Position numbers and translations under genes: made by a program
Shown: positions 23,471 through 31,231 of the stretch, in pieces
Layout: each line of letters opens with the position of its first letter
How positions within the stretch are numbered: position 1 is the first letter of the stretch
The notes under the pieces: model-generated
What the model was told of the DNA's origin: nothing
Databases searched by the model: none
Seen by the model: the letters and a program-made list of their open reading frames with translations, nothing else
From: Akkermansiaceae bacterium
GTDB taxonomy: Bacteria > Verrucomicrobiota > Verrucomicrobiia > Verrucomicrobiales > Akkermansiaceae
Direction: 5' to 3'
DNA length: 39,741 nucleotides
Assembly: GCA_013041925.1 (NCBI GenBank)
Contig: JABDRB010000019.1
Location: forward strand, 1-39,741

Positions 23471-24805
23471 ATGGATCAGTCGCAAAAACGATTCCGGCTT
23501 ACGGTGGAGGATACGGCCTCGGCTGATTACTCGAAGAGTGATGAGCTGGTTGTAGAGACATCGTTGTGTCTCAGGCACCTGCCTGGCCGGAGAACGGTTT
23601 GGAAGGCATTATGTCAAGGGACGGATGTTCTGCTCAAGGTGTTTGACCCGCATCCAAAACAAAGGCGTGATGTCGACCGCGAGTGGAATAACACATCGAA
23701 GTTGTATTCTGCGGGGTTGTCCATTCCGGCGCCTTTATTGAGGGCAAAGGTGGACGGAGGATTGGTGGCGGTGGTGTATACCTTTATCGAAGGGGGGCGG
23801 ACGCTTGACGAGGTGCTTGTGGATGCTGACGAGGCGACTCAGTCAGAGTGCATGAGGCAGTTGGTGGTCATGCATGTCCGGCAACATGCGTTGGGGAGTT
23901 ATCAGAGTGATGACCATCTGGGAAATTATCTTTGGAGTGGAGGTCAACTTTATCTGCTGGATGCTGGATCATGTGTAATGAAGCCGAACTCACTGGGTTT
24001 GGATGATCGGGTAAAGAATATGGCCATGCTCACAGCCAATATTCCGATGGCTCAACGGTCGCACTTTGAGCTGGCCTATTCCCATTATGAAGAGCTTTGC
24101 CTTGAGGAGATTGACCCGCGTGGATTTAAGGTCGCGATGGCAAGGGCCGTGCCTGAGGCGGTGAGTAAGAGGTTAGGGAGTTATCTCCGAAAGACAAGAA
24201 GGTCATCGAGTAAGCTGGAACATCAAGATTTCCCCAGTTTGAGCTGGCATGCATGCCGAGATATGGATGCTGCCCTTAAAGGGAAACTCGTAGAGAACCC
24301 AGAACAGTTTTTTAAGGGTAAGGCGCGATTAGGTTCTCGCTCTGAACAAGGAGAACGATATGCTGAGGTTGATATTGAGCATGAAGGGCGATCCTACGTG
24401 TTGAGACGTTATGACCAACCATCGCTCGGTTACCGGTTATGTCATTTTTTCTCATTCCCGCGCGCGTTGCGTGTCTGGAGTAACGGACACGCACTTAGGA
24501 TGGTGGGTATGGCCTCGACCCGGCCGGTCGCCTGTATGATTTACAAAAAATGGGGGATGCAGGCGGAGAATTATGTGCTTTTGGAAAAGCCCGCGGGTGA
24601 GCCCCTTCCTACGCTTGATGAATCAGATCTCGAGGAGGATGTGAAAGCTCAGCTCGTTAGCGTCTGGCGCGATCTAAAATTCTTGAGAGCGAGCCATCAA
24701 GGGGTCATAGCCAGCGACTTGATGGTGGACGGCAACGGCCGGCTGAGCTTGGTCGACACGGCGAGCATTCGCTTTCATCAATCGGCAGCGGATGATGCCC
24801 AGTAG
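23471..24805 (+). CDS. Tandem Kdo/WaaP-fold kinase protein of the LPS-core locus
   Basis: 444 aa from the ATG at 23471. It contains two kinase-like halves. The first (about 30-230) has 'LPGRRTVWKAL', Lys 56 in VLLKVF, the loop 'YQSDDHLGNYLW' with Asp 147/148 and Asn 152, and LLDAGS with Asp 164. The second (about 285-435) has 'YVLRRY' (Arg where the ATP lysine is expected), 'RALRVWSNGHALRMVGMASTRPVAC', 'GVIASDLMVDG' with Asp 416 but no Asn, and LVDTAS with Asp 429; this half looks degenerate. Large two-domain kinase-like proteins also occur in the Pseudomonas LPS-core cluster. It probably phosphorylates a core sugar. Its start lies just behind a terminator without a Shine-Dalgarno sequence. 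Confidence 0.78.
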   Translation: MDQSQKRFRLTVEDTASADYSKSDELVVETSLCLRHLPGRRTVWKALCQGTDVLLKVFDPHPKQRRDVDREWNNTSKLYSAGLSIPAPLLRAKVDGGLVAVVYTFIEGGRTLDEVLVDADEATQSECMRQLVVMHVRQHALGSYQSDDHLGNYLWSGGQLYLLDAGSCVMKPNSLGLDDRVKNMAMLTANIPMAQRSHFELAYSHYEELCLEEIDPRGFKVAMARAVPEAVSKRLGSYLRKTRRSSSKLEHQDFPSLSWHACRDMDAALKGKLVENPEQFFKGKARLGSRSEQGERYAEVDIEHEGRSYVLRRYDQPSLGYRLCHFFSFPRALRVWSNGHALRMVGMASTRPVACMIYKKWGMQAENYVLLEKPAGEPLPTLDESDLEEDVKAQLVSVWRDLKFLRASHQGVIASDLMVDGNGRLSLVDTASIRFHQSAADDAQ

Positions 24806-24870
24806 GCCGAAGGCTCACCGCCCCGCCGTGGGGAGACCCTTGTGAACGGAGCTGATGAATCTGTGCTATG

Positions 24871-25707
24871 CTATGCGGGAGAGTCAGGCTTTACAAAAGG
24901 ACGTTTTTTCTTACGTCGAGGCACCAGATCGAGGATGATCGCTTTTGCCTCGGGGGTGAGTTTGTCGATACCGAGGTATTTTTTTAAGAACCAGAGGCAA
25001 TCTCGGGCTGGCCACTCGGGGATGTATTTAAACATCGTTCTGAGATCATGGTCGATCATCTTGCGTGATCGCGGTCCTGGATACTTGGTGCGTTCGAGAT
25101 CGATGAGCGTGGTGTGGATTTTCTCTGGGACCTCGACGGGTGCACCGTCGACAAACGGGATGTTGAGATAAAGATGTCTGCCGTAGAGGGCATTGTGGAT
25201 CATGCCGGCTTGGTGCATTTTTTTGATAACTTTGAGGATCGAGTCGAGGATGGCGAGCCGCTGGGCGCGTGGCGGCCAGCCATGTTGTGCATACCAGCGG
25301 GCAAGTTGGTCGATATCAGACATGTCGACAAGGGATTCGGAGACAACAATACACTGGTGGTTGCCATTCTTTTTGCGGCTGGCGAAGTAGACGATTTTCA
25401 TCGTCGGGATGCCGGCTTCCTGAAGGCGTTGGTAATTTCGCCATTCGAGCTCAAAGGTGGGAACCTTCCTCAGCTTGAGAATGAGGTTCGTCGGGTAGTG
25501 GTTTTGCTGCCGTTTCAGGTAGATGGTCTTACCGTTGTCCAAGTGGATGCGGCAGACGTGGCTCCACGACGTGTTGTCGTCCTTGCCTCGGAAGTTCCCG
25601 ACTTCGACTTGTTCTCCTTCTGCATCCCACCATGTGTCGAAATCAGAGTATCCCGCTTGTTCCAGCGCAGTTGTCCATTCGGGATCGGTAAATGACTTGT
25701 TTGGCAT
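24871..25707 (-). CDS. Lipopolysaccharide kinase InaA/WapP-like
   Basis: 278 aa. Features of the InaA branch of the Kdo/WaaP kinases: 'YLKRQQNHYPTN' with Lys 65, 'FELEWRNYQRLQEAGIPTMKIVYF', 'MHQAGMIHNALYGRHLYLN' (166-182) and 'TLIDLERTKYP' with Asp 203. In the catalytic loop the usual HRD Asp is replaced (His 171-Asn-Ala-Leu-Tyr), with 'LYGRHL' as in InaA ('LY.KH'). InaA/WapP-type proteins lie in LPS-core loci and probably phosphorylate core heptose or act as scaffolds. A Lys/Arg-rich tail (RRKKKRP) follows. It is convergent with the tandem kinase gene and upstream of nothing on its own strand except the hypothetical and WaaG-like genes, probably in one leftward transcript. Confidence 0.85.
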   Translation of the reverse strand: MPNKSFTDPEWTTALEQAGYSDFDTWWDAEGEQVEVGNFRGKDDNTSWSHVCRIHLDNGKTIYLKRQQNHYPTNLILKLRKVPTFELEWRNYQRLQEAGIPTMKIVYFASRKKNGNHQCIVVSESLVDMSDIDQLARWYAQHGWPPRAQRLAILDSILKVIKKMHQAGMIHNALYGRHLYLNIPFVDGAPVEVPEKIHTTLIDLERTKYPGPRSRKMIDHDLRTMFKYIPEWPARDCLWFLKKYLGIDKLTPEAKAIILDLVPRRKKKRPFVKPDSPA

Positions 25708-25796
25708 GCAATGAGGTTCGGTCGCTCACATTCCATGGTCAAGAGGAATTGAGGAAATTGAAGCTGCAATTGATTGTTTGCCCGTTCTTCTTAGTT

Positions 25797-26405
25797 TTAC
25801 TGCTTATTTTGGGCGGTATAGCGGTCGACGGCTTGGGTCCATTGTTCGATGTTGTTGCCGTGCTCTAGCTCCAGGTGGAATTCAAGCAGCTCGACAGCTT
25901 CGTCGATGACCTGGGTGTGGGTGCCTTGGATGACCTTGAGGGCGGTAGTGAGTTGAATGGTGTCGGGTCGATTCAGGGTGTCGTCAAGGATGGTCTGGAT
26001 GAGGGGCTCGGGTAATTCCTTATTCTTGGATCCCATCACGCTTTGAATGAGTTGGAAGTCCTCGTCGTCGACCAGGTTGAGGGCATGCTCGAGGGCATCA
26101 TTGCGGACCGAAATAGGGGCGTCGGCGTCGAGGACGATGCCAAGGAGGAGACGGGTGGCTTTTTCGTTGGAAATGGAATCGGAGCCGAGGACGAAATCGA
26201 TTTTTTCCTCCCACTTCATCGAGGTGGCTGGAGTAGGCTGCCGCTGGGGTGTCCGGTTGTCACGGGCTTGGTTGCCTTGTTCCGGTGGTGTCCCCGTATG
26301 ATCGCGGGTGGCAGGATCGTCTTGATGGTTCGATGCGATGATGAGGAAGATGGCGATCACCAAAAGGATGGCGGCGATGGCGATGGTGAGAGGTTTGGAT
26401 TTCAT
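25797..26405 (-). CDS. Hypothetical membrane-anchored protein with a helical periplasmic domain
   Basis: 202 aa from the ATG at 26405, which begins a single transmembrane segment (about 5-26: 'LTIAIAAILLVIAIFLIIAS'). A Pro/Gln-rich linker (30-60) leads to a helical region (about 60-195) of repeated 30-residue helix pairs resembling HEAT-like folds. No family is recognised. The frame stays open to 26510, but there the codons include the C9 tract and low-complexity residues. It lies between WaaG-like (stop at 26494) and the InaA-like kinase on the same strand, so it probably belongs to the LPS-core operon. A tract of nine C (coding strand) sits 10-18 bases before the ATG, where a ribosome binding site would be. 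Confidence 0.6.
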   Translation of the reverse strand: MKSKPLTIAIAAILLVIAIFLIIASNHQDDPATRDHTGTPPEQGNQARDNRTPQRQPTPATSMKWEEKIDFVLGSDSISNEKATRLLLGIVLDADAPISVRNDALEHALNLVDDEDFQLIQSVMGSKNKELPEPLIQTILDDTLNRPDTIQLTTALKVIQGTHTQVIDEAVELLEFHLELEHGNNIEQWTQAVDRYTAQNKQ

Positions 26406-26414
26406 AGCTGGAAT

Positions 26415-26423
26415 GGGGGGGGG
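26415..26423. repeat. Homopolymer tract of nine G just upstream of the hypothetical membrane protein
   Basis: Nine G on the plus strand, C9 on the coding strand, 10-18 bases before the ATG at 26405. If translation began further upstream the tract would lie within the frame (as Pro codons) and slippage would switch it; with the ATG at 26405 it would alter spacing of the initiation region. Confidence 0.7.
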
Positions 26424-26493
26424 CTTGTGAATGAGAATGACGGACGAGGTGGAAAATGTCTGCTGGGTGCGGAGCTGAGTCAAGTCGGTTGGA

Positions 26494-27591
26494 TCAGTCG
26501 ATGGAGGCACGGATGCGGTCGAGGATCACATCTGCGGTGCGGTAATGATCGGGGTTGGCCGCCCAGGTGAGGGCTTTTTGTTGCAGTGACGGGAGTTTGG
26601 CGAGCATGCCGTTGATTGTCTGAGCGATTTCCTCGGGTGGGCAGTCGTTGCTGAGCAGGTGGCCGCCTGCGTCAGCGACGTGATTAGCGTATCCGCAGGC
26701 GCGTGTGCAGGTGACAGGTAAGCCGTAGGTGAGGGCTTCGACGAGGACCATGCCAGCGGTTTCCCGGCTGGATGGATGGACGAGGAGATCAGCGGCAGTC
26801 ATCCAAGCAGGGATGTTATCGCGTGGTCCCATGATGTGGACGCGGTGGGCAACCCCGAGTAAGTTGGCCAGCTTCTCCAATGGTGCTGGATCGTCCTTTC
26901 CACAGACGGCGAGGTGGATGTGGTCGTCTAAGAAAGGCAGAGTCTCGATGATTTTAGCTACGCGTTTGAGTTTGAAATTGGATCCGACAAAGAGAAGGAG
27001 TTGATCTTCTTCTGAGAGGCGCAGCTCCGTATGGATTTTTTTTCGGGTTTCGCCCTCCGAGGTATCAAGTGAATCGGCTTGTTTGAGCCACGGTGGTAGC
27101 AGAGAAAATCGATCATCTCCGAGCTGATAATGCTGTTGATACGATTGGCTATCTGGTTCGGCGAGGAAAAAAATATGAGTGCGGGCGTCGGGGCCGAAAA
27201 CGAGTTTCTCATTGGTCAGGAAATACCGATATCTGGGAAGGAATCGTGTGAGTGTAGGCTTGTTTGCCTGAAACCCCTCTAGAAAACAGGAGTCGCCACA
27301 GAAGTGGAATGGGGCATTGGGCACCCTGCTGAAGGCGATGGCGCTGTCGAATTTTTCTGAGCTAAGAAAGGGCTGACAGGCATCGGCGAACCTTGCGGCT
27401 TTGCGATGGTTGCTGCGGCCTCCGCTGTTGAGTTCGACTATGGGGATGTTTTTGGGTTTTTCCCCATCCCACTTAGCAACAATCAGAGTAGGTTGTTCGC
27501 CGGCAGCCTGGGCAGCTATCGCGAGGCGGACGGCGTCACGTTGCAGCCCTCCATAGGGGAAATAATGCTGTAGGAAGATGGCGAGCTTCAT
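26494..27591 (-). CDS. waaG: WaaG-like LPS core glucosyltransferase (GT4)
   Basis: 365 aa. The N-terminus 'MKLAIFLQHYFPYGGLQRDA' with GGLQRD (14-19) is the hallmark of WaaG (RfaG), the UDP-glucose:heptose alpha-1,3-glucosyltransferase of the LPS outer core. 'NAPFHFCGDSCF', 'TRFLPRYRYFLTNEKLVFGPDART' and the donor-site 'HPSSRETAGMVLVEALTYGLPVTCT' follow in order. It acts at the cytoplasmic face of the inner membrane. Association with waaP, which phosphorylates the heptose next to the WaaG site, is seen in enterobacteria and Pseudomonas. It is divergent from waaP, with about 100 bases of shared promoter region. Confidence 0.9.
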   Translation of the reverse strand: MKLAIFLQHYFPYGGLQRDAVRLAIAAQAAGEQPTLIVAKWDGEKPKNIPIVELNSGGRSNHRKAARFADACQPFLSSEKFDSAIAFSRVPNAPFHFCGDSCFLEGFQANKPTLTRFLPRYRYFLTNEKLVFGPDARTHIFFLAEPDSQSYQQHYQLGDDRFSLLPPWLKQADSLDTSEGETRKKIHTELRLSEEDQLLLFVGSNFKLKRVAKIIETLPFLDDHIHLAVCGKDDPAPLEKLANLLGVAHRVHIMGPRDNIPAWMTAADLLVHPSSRETAGMVLVEALTYGLPVTCTRACGYANHVADAGGHLLSNDCPPEEIAQTINGMLAKLPSLQQKALTWAANPDHYRTADVILDRIRASID

Positions 27592-27694
27592 GGCGGAGGC
27601 ACGGCCAGCTTCGCCCTGATTAGGGGGATTGCCAAGAGTAATTCTAATCGGCAGTTCTTGACCTAAGCCGCGATGCGGGTTGTGCTGGTTGCGG

Positions 27695-28552
27695 ATGATT
27701 AAGCTGGCCGACGAAATACGGGGTAAATTTTCAGATGTTTTATCGAGTGATGGCGCCTTTGACGAGGTGCTCGTGCTTGAGGGCGAGATTTATCGGGCGA
27801 AGGAAGGCCGTAGAACCCTACGCTTTGAGTATGGCGGGGAGAATTATTTTGCCAAGATCCACATGGGGATTGGTTGGAAAGAGGTTTTCAAGAATTTGAC
27901 GGCTTTCAGGTTACCCATTACGGATGCATCCAACGAGTGGATGGCGGTCGAGGTCCTCGAGCATGTGGGTGTGGATACCGTGAAAATCGTGGGCAAGGGG
28001 AGTCGCGGTTGGAATCCGGCGAAGCGGGAGTCGTTTGTGGTGATGAAGGCTCTCGATGAACTGGTTGAGGTGGAGGATTTCCTGAAAGAATTGGGTGGTT
28101 TGCAGGGGAGGCGGCGATTGGAGCTCAAGCGTGTCATCGTGCGTAAGGTGGCCGAGTCAGCACGGCGGATGCACGCGGCTGGCATGAATCACCGGGATTT
28201 TTACCTGTGTCACTTTCATATCCTTGAGCGTGACTGGTCGGACTGGTCGCCGGAGGAAGATTTTCGATTACCATTGATCGATCTCCATCGGTCGCAGATC
28301 AGATCCCATGTCCCGATGCGCTGGTTGGCGAAGGATTTGGGGGCCTTGCTTTATTCGGCGATCGACTGCGGCATGACCGATCGCGATCTGGTTGCCTTCT
28401 TGCGTGTCTATCTCGGTCGGGAGTGGAAACAACGACTGAGTGACGAGTCAACGCTATGGCAAATGGTGGTGAAGCGGGCCGGAGGGTTTTATCAGCGTCA
28501 CCGAGGTCGGAAGATGCCGTTGCCTGGCGTGTTTCAGCGCTTTGAATACTGA
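27695..28552 (+). CDS. waaP: LPS core heptose(I) kinase WaaP
   Basis: 285 aa from the ATG at 27695 (TTG codons upstream would add five residues). It matches WaaP/RfaP throughout by memory: 'EGRRTLRFEYGGENYFAKIH' with Lys 54, 'GIGWKEVFKNL', 'NEWMAVEVLEHVGVDTVK', the loop MNHRDFYLCHF (164-174; catalytic Asp 168) and LIDLHRSQIR (Asp 196). WaaP uses ATP to phosphorylate the first heptose of the inner core, and this phosphate is critical for outer-membrane stability in Pseudomonas. It is divergent from waaG and its 3' end overlaps the convergent kinase-like gene by 19 bases. No Shine-Dalgarno sequence is visible. Confidence 0.93.
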   Translation: MIKLADEIRGKFSDVLSSDGAFDEVLVLEGEIYRAKEGRRTLRFEYGGENYFAKIHMGIGWKEVFKNLTAFRLPITDASNEWMAVEVLEHVGVDTVKIVGKGSRGWNPAKRESFVVMKALDELVEVEDFLKELGGLQGRRRLELKRVIVRKVAESARRMHAAGMNHRDFYLCHFHILERDWSDWSPEEDFRLPLIDLHRSQIRSHVPMRWLAKDLGALLYSAIDCGMTDRDLVAFLRVYLGREWKQRLSDESTLWQMVVKRAGGFYQRHRGRKMPLPGVFQRFEY

Positions 28553-29193
28553 TTCAGCACCTTCATGAAGCGCTCCTTTTGCTGGGTGTCGGGTTTGAGT
28601 AGGTCGAGATAAGATTCCGGCATACTGGGGAGTCCGGCTGCATTCATACGATCGACGTCTTCAGGGTAACGCAGCGGAAAGGCGAGGTTGGCAGCTCGGC
28701 GGTCGAGGGACACCGGTTGATTGAAGTATTTGACGTCCGTAAAGTCGATCAGACCATACGTGCCGTCGGGCAGCAGGATGATATTGCCGAGGTGGATGGA
28801 GCGGAATAGAATGCCTTTTTCATGAAGGTCAAGGATGTAGGCGCAGAGGCTCGGGATATCCACTTCCCTGGGTGCGTCTTTCAAGAGGTCACGGATGCTG
28901 CTTCCTGGGAGTGACCGATAAGTGACGATCTTGATGTGGCTGCCCTTGACTCGGGCGTGGTTGAGAACCTCGGGGACGACTAGACCTCTTTTGGCGAGAC
29001 GAGTAGCGTTGTTGACAAATCGACGGGAATACGGGTTCAGTGTGGCCGAGGAGAAGAACCCTTTTTTGATGGCCCAGATCTTGGTGATGGTGTCATCGGG
29101 GTGAAGGACAACACAGGGGTAGCCGCCCTGCATGTCGATGGGGGTTCCATTGCGGCAGAGTTCCTTGAGTTGATCCTCGGTGATTATTTTCAC
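28534..29193 (-). CDS. Small Kdo/WaaP-fold LPS kinase-like protein ('toluene tolerance' type)
   Basis: 219 aa. A one-domain kinase fold: 'TITKIWAIKKG' (Lys 38), 'LAKRGLVVPEVLN', 'VTYRSLPGSSIRDLL', then 'LHEKGILFRSIHLGNIILL' (123-141) and 'YGLIDFTDVKYF' with Asp 150. The canonical HRD Asp is replaced (FRSIHLGN); Asn 137 and Asp 150 remain. This pattern resembles a small protein of the Pseudomonas LPS-core cluster often labelled 'toluene tolerance protein'; that link is from memory. The activity may be weak or different. It starts 14 bases after the LtaS-like gene and so closes the leftward operon that begins at priA. It overlaps waaP tail-to-tail. Confidence 0.78.
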   Translation of the reverse strand: MKIITEDQLKELCRNGTPIDMQGGYPCVVLHPDDTITKIWAIKKGFFSSATLNPYSRRFVNNATRLAKRGLVVPEVLNHARVKGSHIKIVTYRSLPGSSIRDLLKDAPREVDIPSLCAYILDLHEKGILFRSIHLGNIILLPDGTYGLIDFTDVKYFNQPVSLDRRAANLAFPLRYPEDVDRMNAAGLPSMPESYLDLLKPDTQQKERFMKVLNQYSKR

Positions 29194-29207
29194 GAAATTG
29201 TTAGTTG

Positions 29208-31208
29208 TTATTCTTTAGGCAGGTCATTGCCCTTGCGCAAGCGCCACCATGAGATGCCGTGGGTCAGCTTGTATCTTCTTTTTGCCGCCTTTAATTCTGA
29301 GGGGAGGGTGTCGAGGTGCTGGCCGTCGAGCGTTTCGATCCGCTTGTCGCGTGTTGCGGCCATAATGGCATTGTCGCCAATGATCCAGAGGCGAGACATG
29401 GCGACATCGCCTTCCTTAGGGTCGAGGATATTGCGACCGATCGCGTGGTATCCGAACCCGGGGTCGGCAGCTAGCTCGATCAGCGTGGCTCCAAGATCAT
29501 AGTGGCTGCCACGGAGGCGTTTCTCGTCGAGGTTCTCGGGGAGGACGCCGGAGCCGTATAAAACCAGCGGGACGGTGGCTCTCTCAAGGGCGATGGGGCG
29601 AGGGCCTGGGAACTTTCGGCTCCAGTGGTCGCCTGTGATAGCAAAGAGACAGCCAGGAACCTTGCTTGAGACACTGCGGACAAAGTCACCCATCCACTTA
29701 TCCGAATACCAGTGGTGACCGAGCGTATGAAGTGAGGCACTACCGTTTTGGAAATCGTTTTCATAAGCGGTAGGCACGGAAGCGAGTGGGCAGCCGACCT
29801 TGTCCATATCGAGGCTGTAGGGTGGGTGGTTGGAGGAACTCAGGACCAAGTTGAACGTGGGTTGATCGGGGTTGAGCTGCTCCTTCATGTAGGAAAACAG
29901 GCGCTCGTCAGAAACCCCCCACTCGTTGGTATCGTGGCCCTGGTCCATGCTCGAGCCCGTGTGGGTGTGATCGAACCCTTGCTCTTTACAAAAATCCTCG
30001 ATACGCGCCCAGCCACCGTAGCCCGCATACCATAAATGAGTTTGGTAGCCGAGTTTCTTCATCTGGCTGGCGATCGCAGTGGGGTAGGCGGGGTCCGTGG
30101 GGCGTGAGCGTTCATTACTGATCACGCCAGCGTCGGCCATGCCTCCGATGATCGTTGCCAGAGACGTCATAGTGCTGCGTGACCCTGGTAGAAAATGTTT
30201 CACATAAATACCGTCCTCGCCGAGTTGTTTAAGTTCGTTGGCGATGTTCCAGTCGGCGTGGGGGTCGAACATCGTCCAGCCGTCGTAGCTTTCCATGACA
30301 AGCAGGAAAATATGGCGCGGCTTCTCTCCCGGGCGCCCTTTCGCGGTGCGACGGAAGGCATCATCGACGTTTTCGATGTTCTGGTTGCCCGCGTATTCAT
30401 GGAATGCTGTGAGGAGGTTTTCTTTTTTTAAATAGCTATCAAGTCCATCGCCAGTCATCAGTTCCTTGTGGGATTTGATGGCGTAGTTCAGTGAGCTGAA
30501 GGGGTTGATGATGCAGCGGTTGAGCACGAGGTCCTTGGTGCGGGAGGCATCTTTTTGCTGCATGGGTCTGCGTCCTAGTGAGCCACGCAGACCGATGGCG
30601 AGCATGACGAGCAGGAGGAGGGTTAATCCGATCCGCGCAATGATGTTGGGCGGGCTCATAGGAGGACGCAGCGGGAAGGGGGCGCGGATCCAGCGTCTGC
30701 CTAAAAAGATGAGGCCGGCGGAGATAACGATCATCACCAGTGAGCCGATGACCACTGGGTAGCTCGTCCAGATGGTTTTGACGATGGCATCGAAGTCGTC
30801 GTAAACAACGCCCAACAAGTTGGCATCGAACTGGTTGTGGTATTCCTTGAAGTAGCCGAGGGTGACGGTGGTGATGATCACCCAGAGGATGGTGAATAGG
30901 TAAGTTATCACGGCGCGTGCGCCATGGGTTGTTTGCTGGGTTGGGACGAGGGTGCCGAGGCAGGCGCAGAGGAAGCTGGGAAGAACGAAGATCGTAGCCA
31001 CTGGCATGTCAAAGCGGAACCCGGTGAAGAACGCGAGGGCGTAGGATGAAAAGGGGGTGTCATCGGTGATGCTGTGCCGGTTCTGCCAGACGAGGATCAT
31101 GCGGGAGATGAAGAGGAGAAAAATAATCCAGAGCCATAGCTTGGAGTCGCGGCCGAGGTGGTGGCGAAAGGTATGCCATCCCTTCGCGGGTGGTTGATTT
31201 GAATGCAT
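29208..31208 (-). CDS. LTA synthase/OpgB-like membrane sulfatase-fold transferase
   Basis: 666 aa. Membrane segments lie at about 24-41, 55-82, 98-120, 150-170 and 190-207. A large extracytoplasmic alkaline-phosphatase-fold domain (about 297-640) begins 'HIFLLVMESYDGW' with metal-ligand Glu 306, has the nucleophile region GSRSTMTSLATIIGG (342-356; Ser 345 or Thr 346), 'YPTAIASQMKKLGYQTHLWYAG' and GDHWSR. This is the architecture of LtaS, OpgB and EptA-related enzymes that transfer phosphoglycerol or similar groups from lipid donors. In a Gram-negative LPS locus the likely role is adding phosphoglycerol (or phosphoethanolamine) to LPS or periplasmic glycans. The donor and acceptor are unknown. 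It lies in the leftward operon 24 bases after the LpxL-type gene. Confidence 0.88.
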   Translation of the reverse strand: MHSNQPPAKGWHTFRHHLGRDSKLWLWIIFLLFISRMILVWQNRHSITDDTPFSSYALAFFTGFRFDMPVATIFVLPSFLCACLGTLVPTQQTTHGARAVITYLFTILWVIITTVTLGYFKEYHNQFDANLLGVVYDDFDAIVKTIWTSYPVVIGSLVMIVISAGLIFLGRRWIRAPFPLRPPMSPPNIIARIGLTLLLLVMLAIGLRGSLGRRPMQQKDASRTKDLVLNRCIINPFSSLNYAIKSHKELMTGDGLDSYLKKENLLTAFHEYAGNQNIENVDDAFRRTAKGRPGEKPRHIFLLVMESYDGWTMFDPHADWNIANELKQLGEDGIYVKHFLPGSRSTMTSLATIIGGMADAGVISNERSRPTDPAYPTAIASQMKKLGYQTHLWYAGYGGWARIEDFCKEQGFDHTHTGSSMDQGHDTNEWGVSDERLFSYMKEQLNPDQPTFNLVLSSSNHPPYSLDMDKVGCPLASVPTAYENDFQNGSASLHTLGHHWYSDKWMGDFVRSVSSKVPGCLFAITGDHWSRKFPGPRPIALERATVPLVLYGSGVLPENLDEKRLRGSHYDLGATLIELAADPGFGYHAIGRNILDPKEGDVAMSRLWIIGDNAIMAATRDKRIETLDGQHLDTLPSELKAAKRRYKLTHGISWWRLRKGNDLPKE

Positions 31209-31231
31209 GATGATATTGGGGGGAGCTGTCC

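Noticed and set aside
24806-24870. G+C-rich CCCC/GGGG hairpin between the two convergent kinase genes
   Set aside because: The stem is four pairs with no T-tail, too weak to call a terminator.
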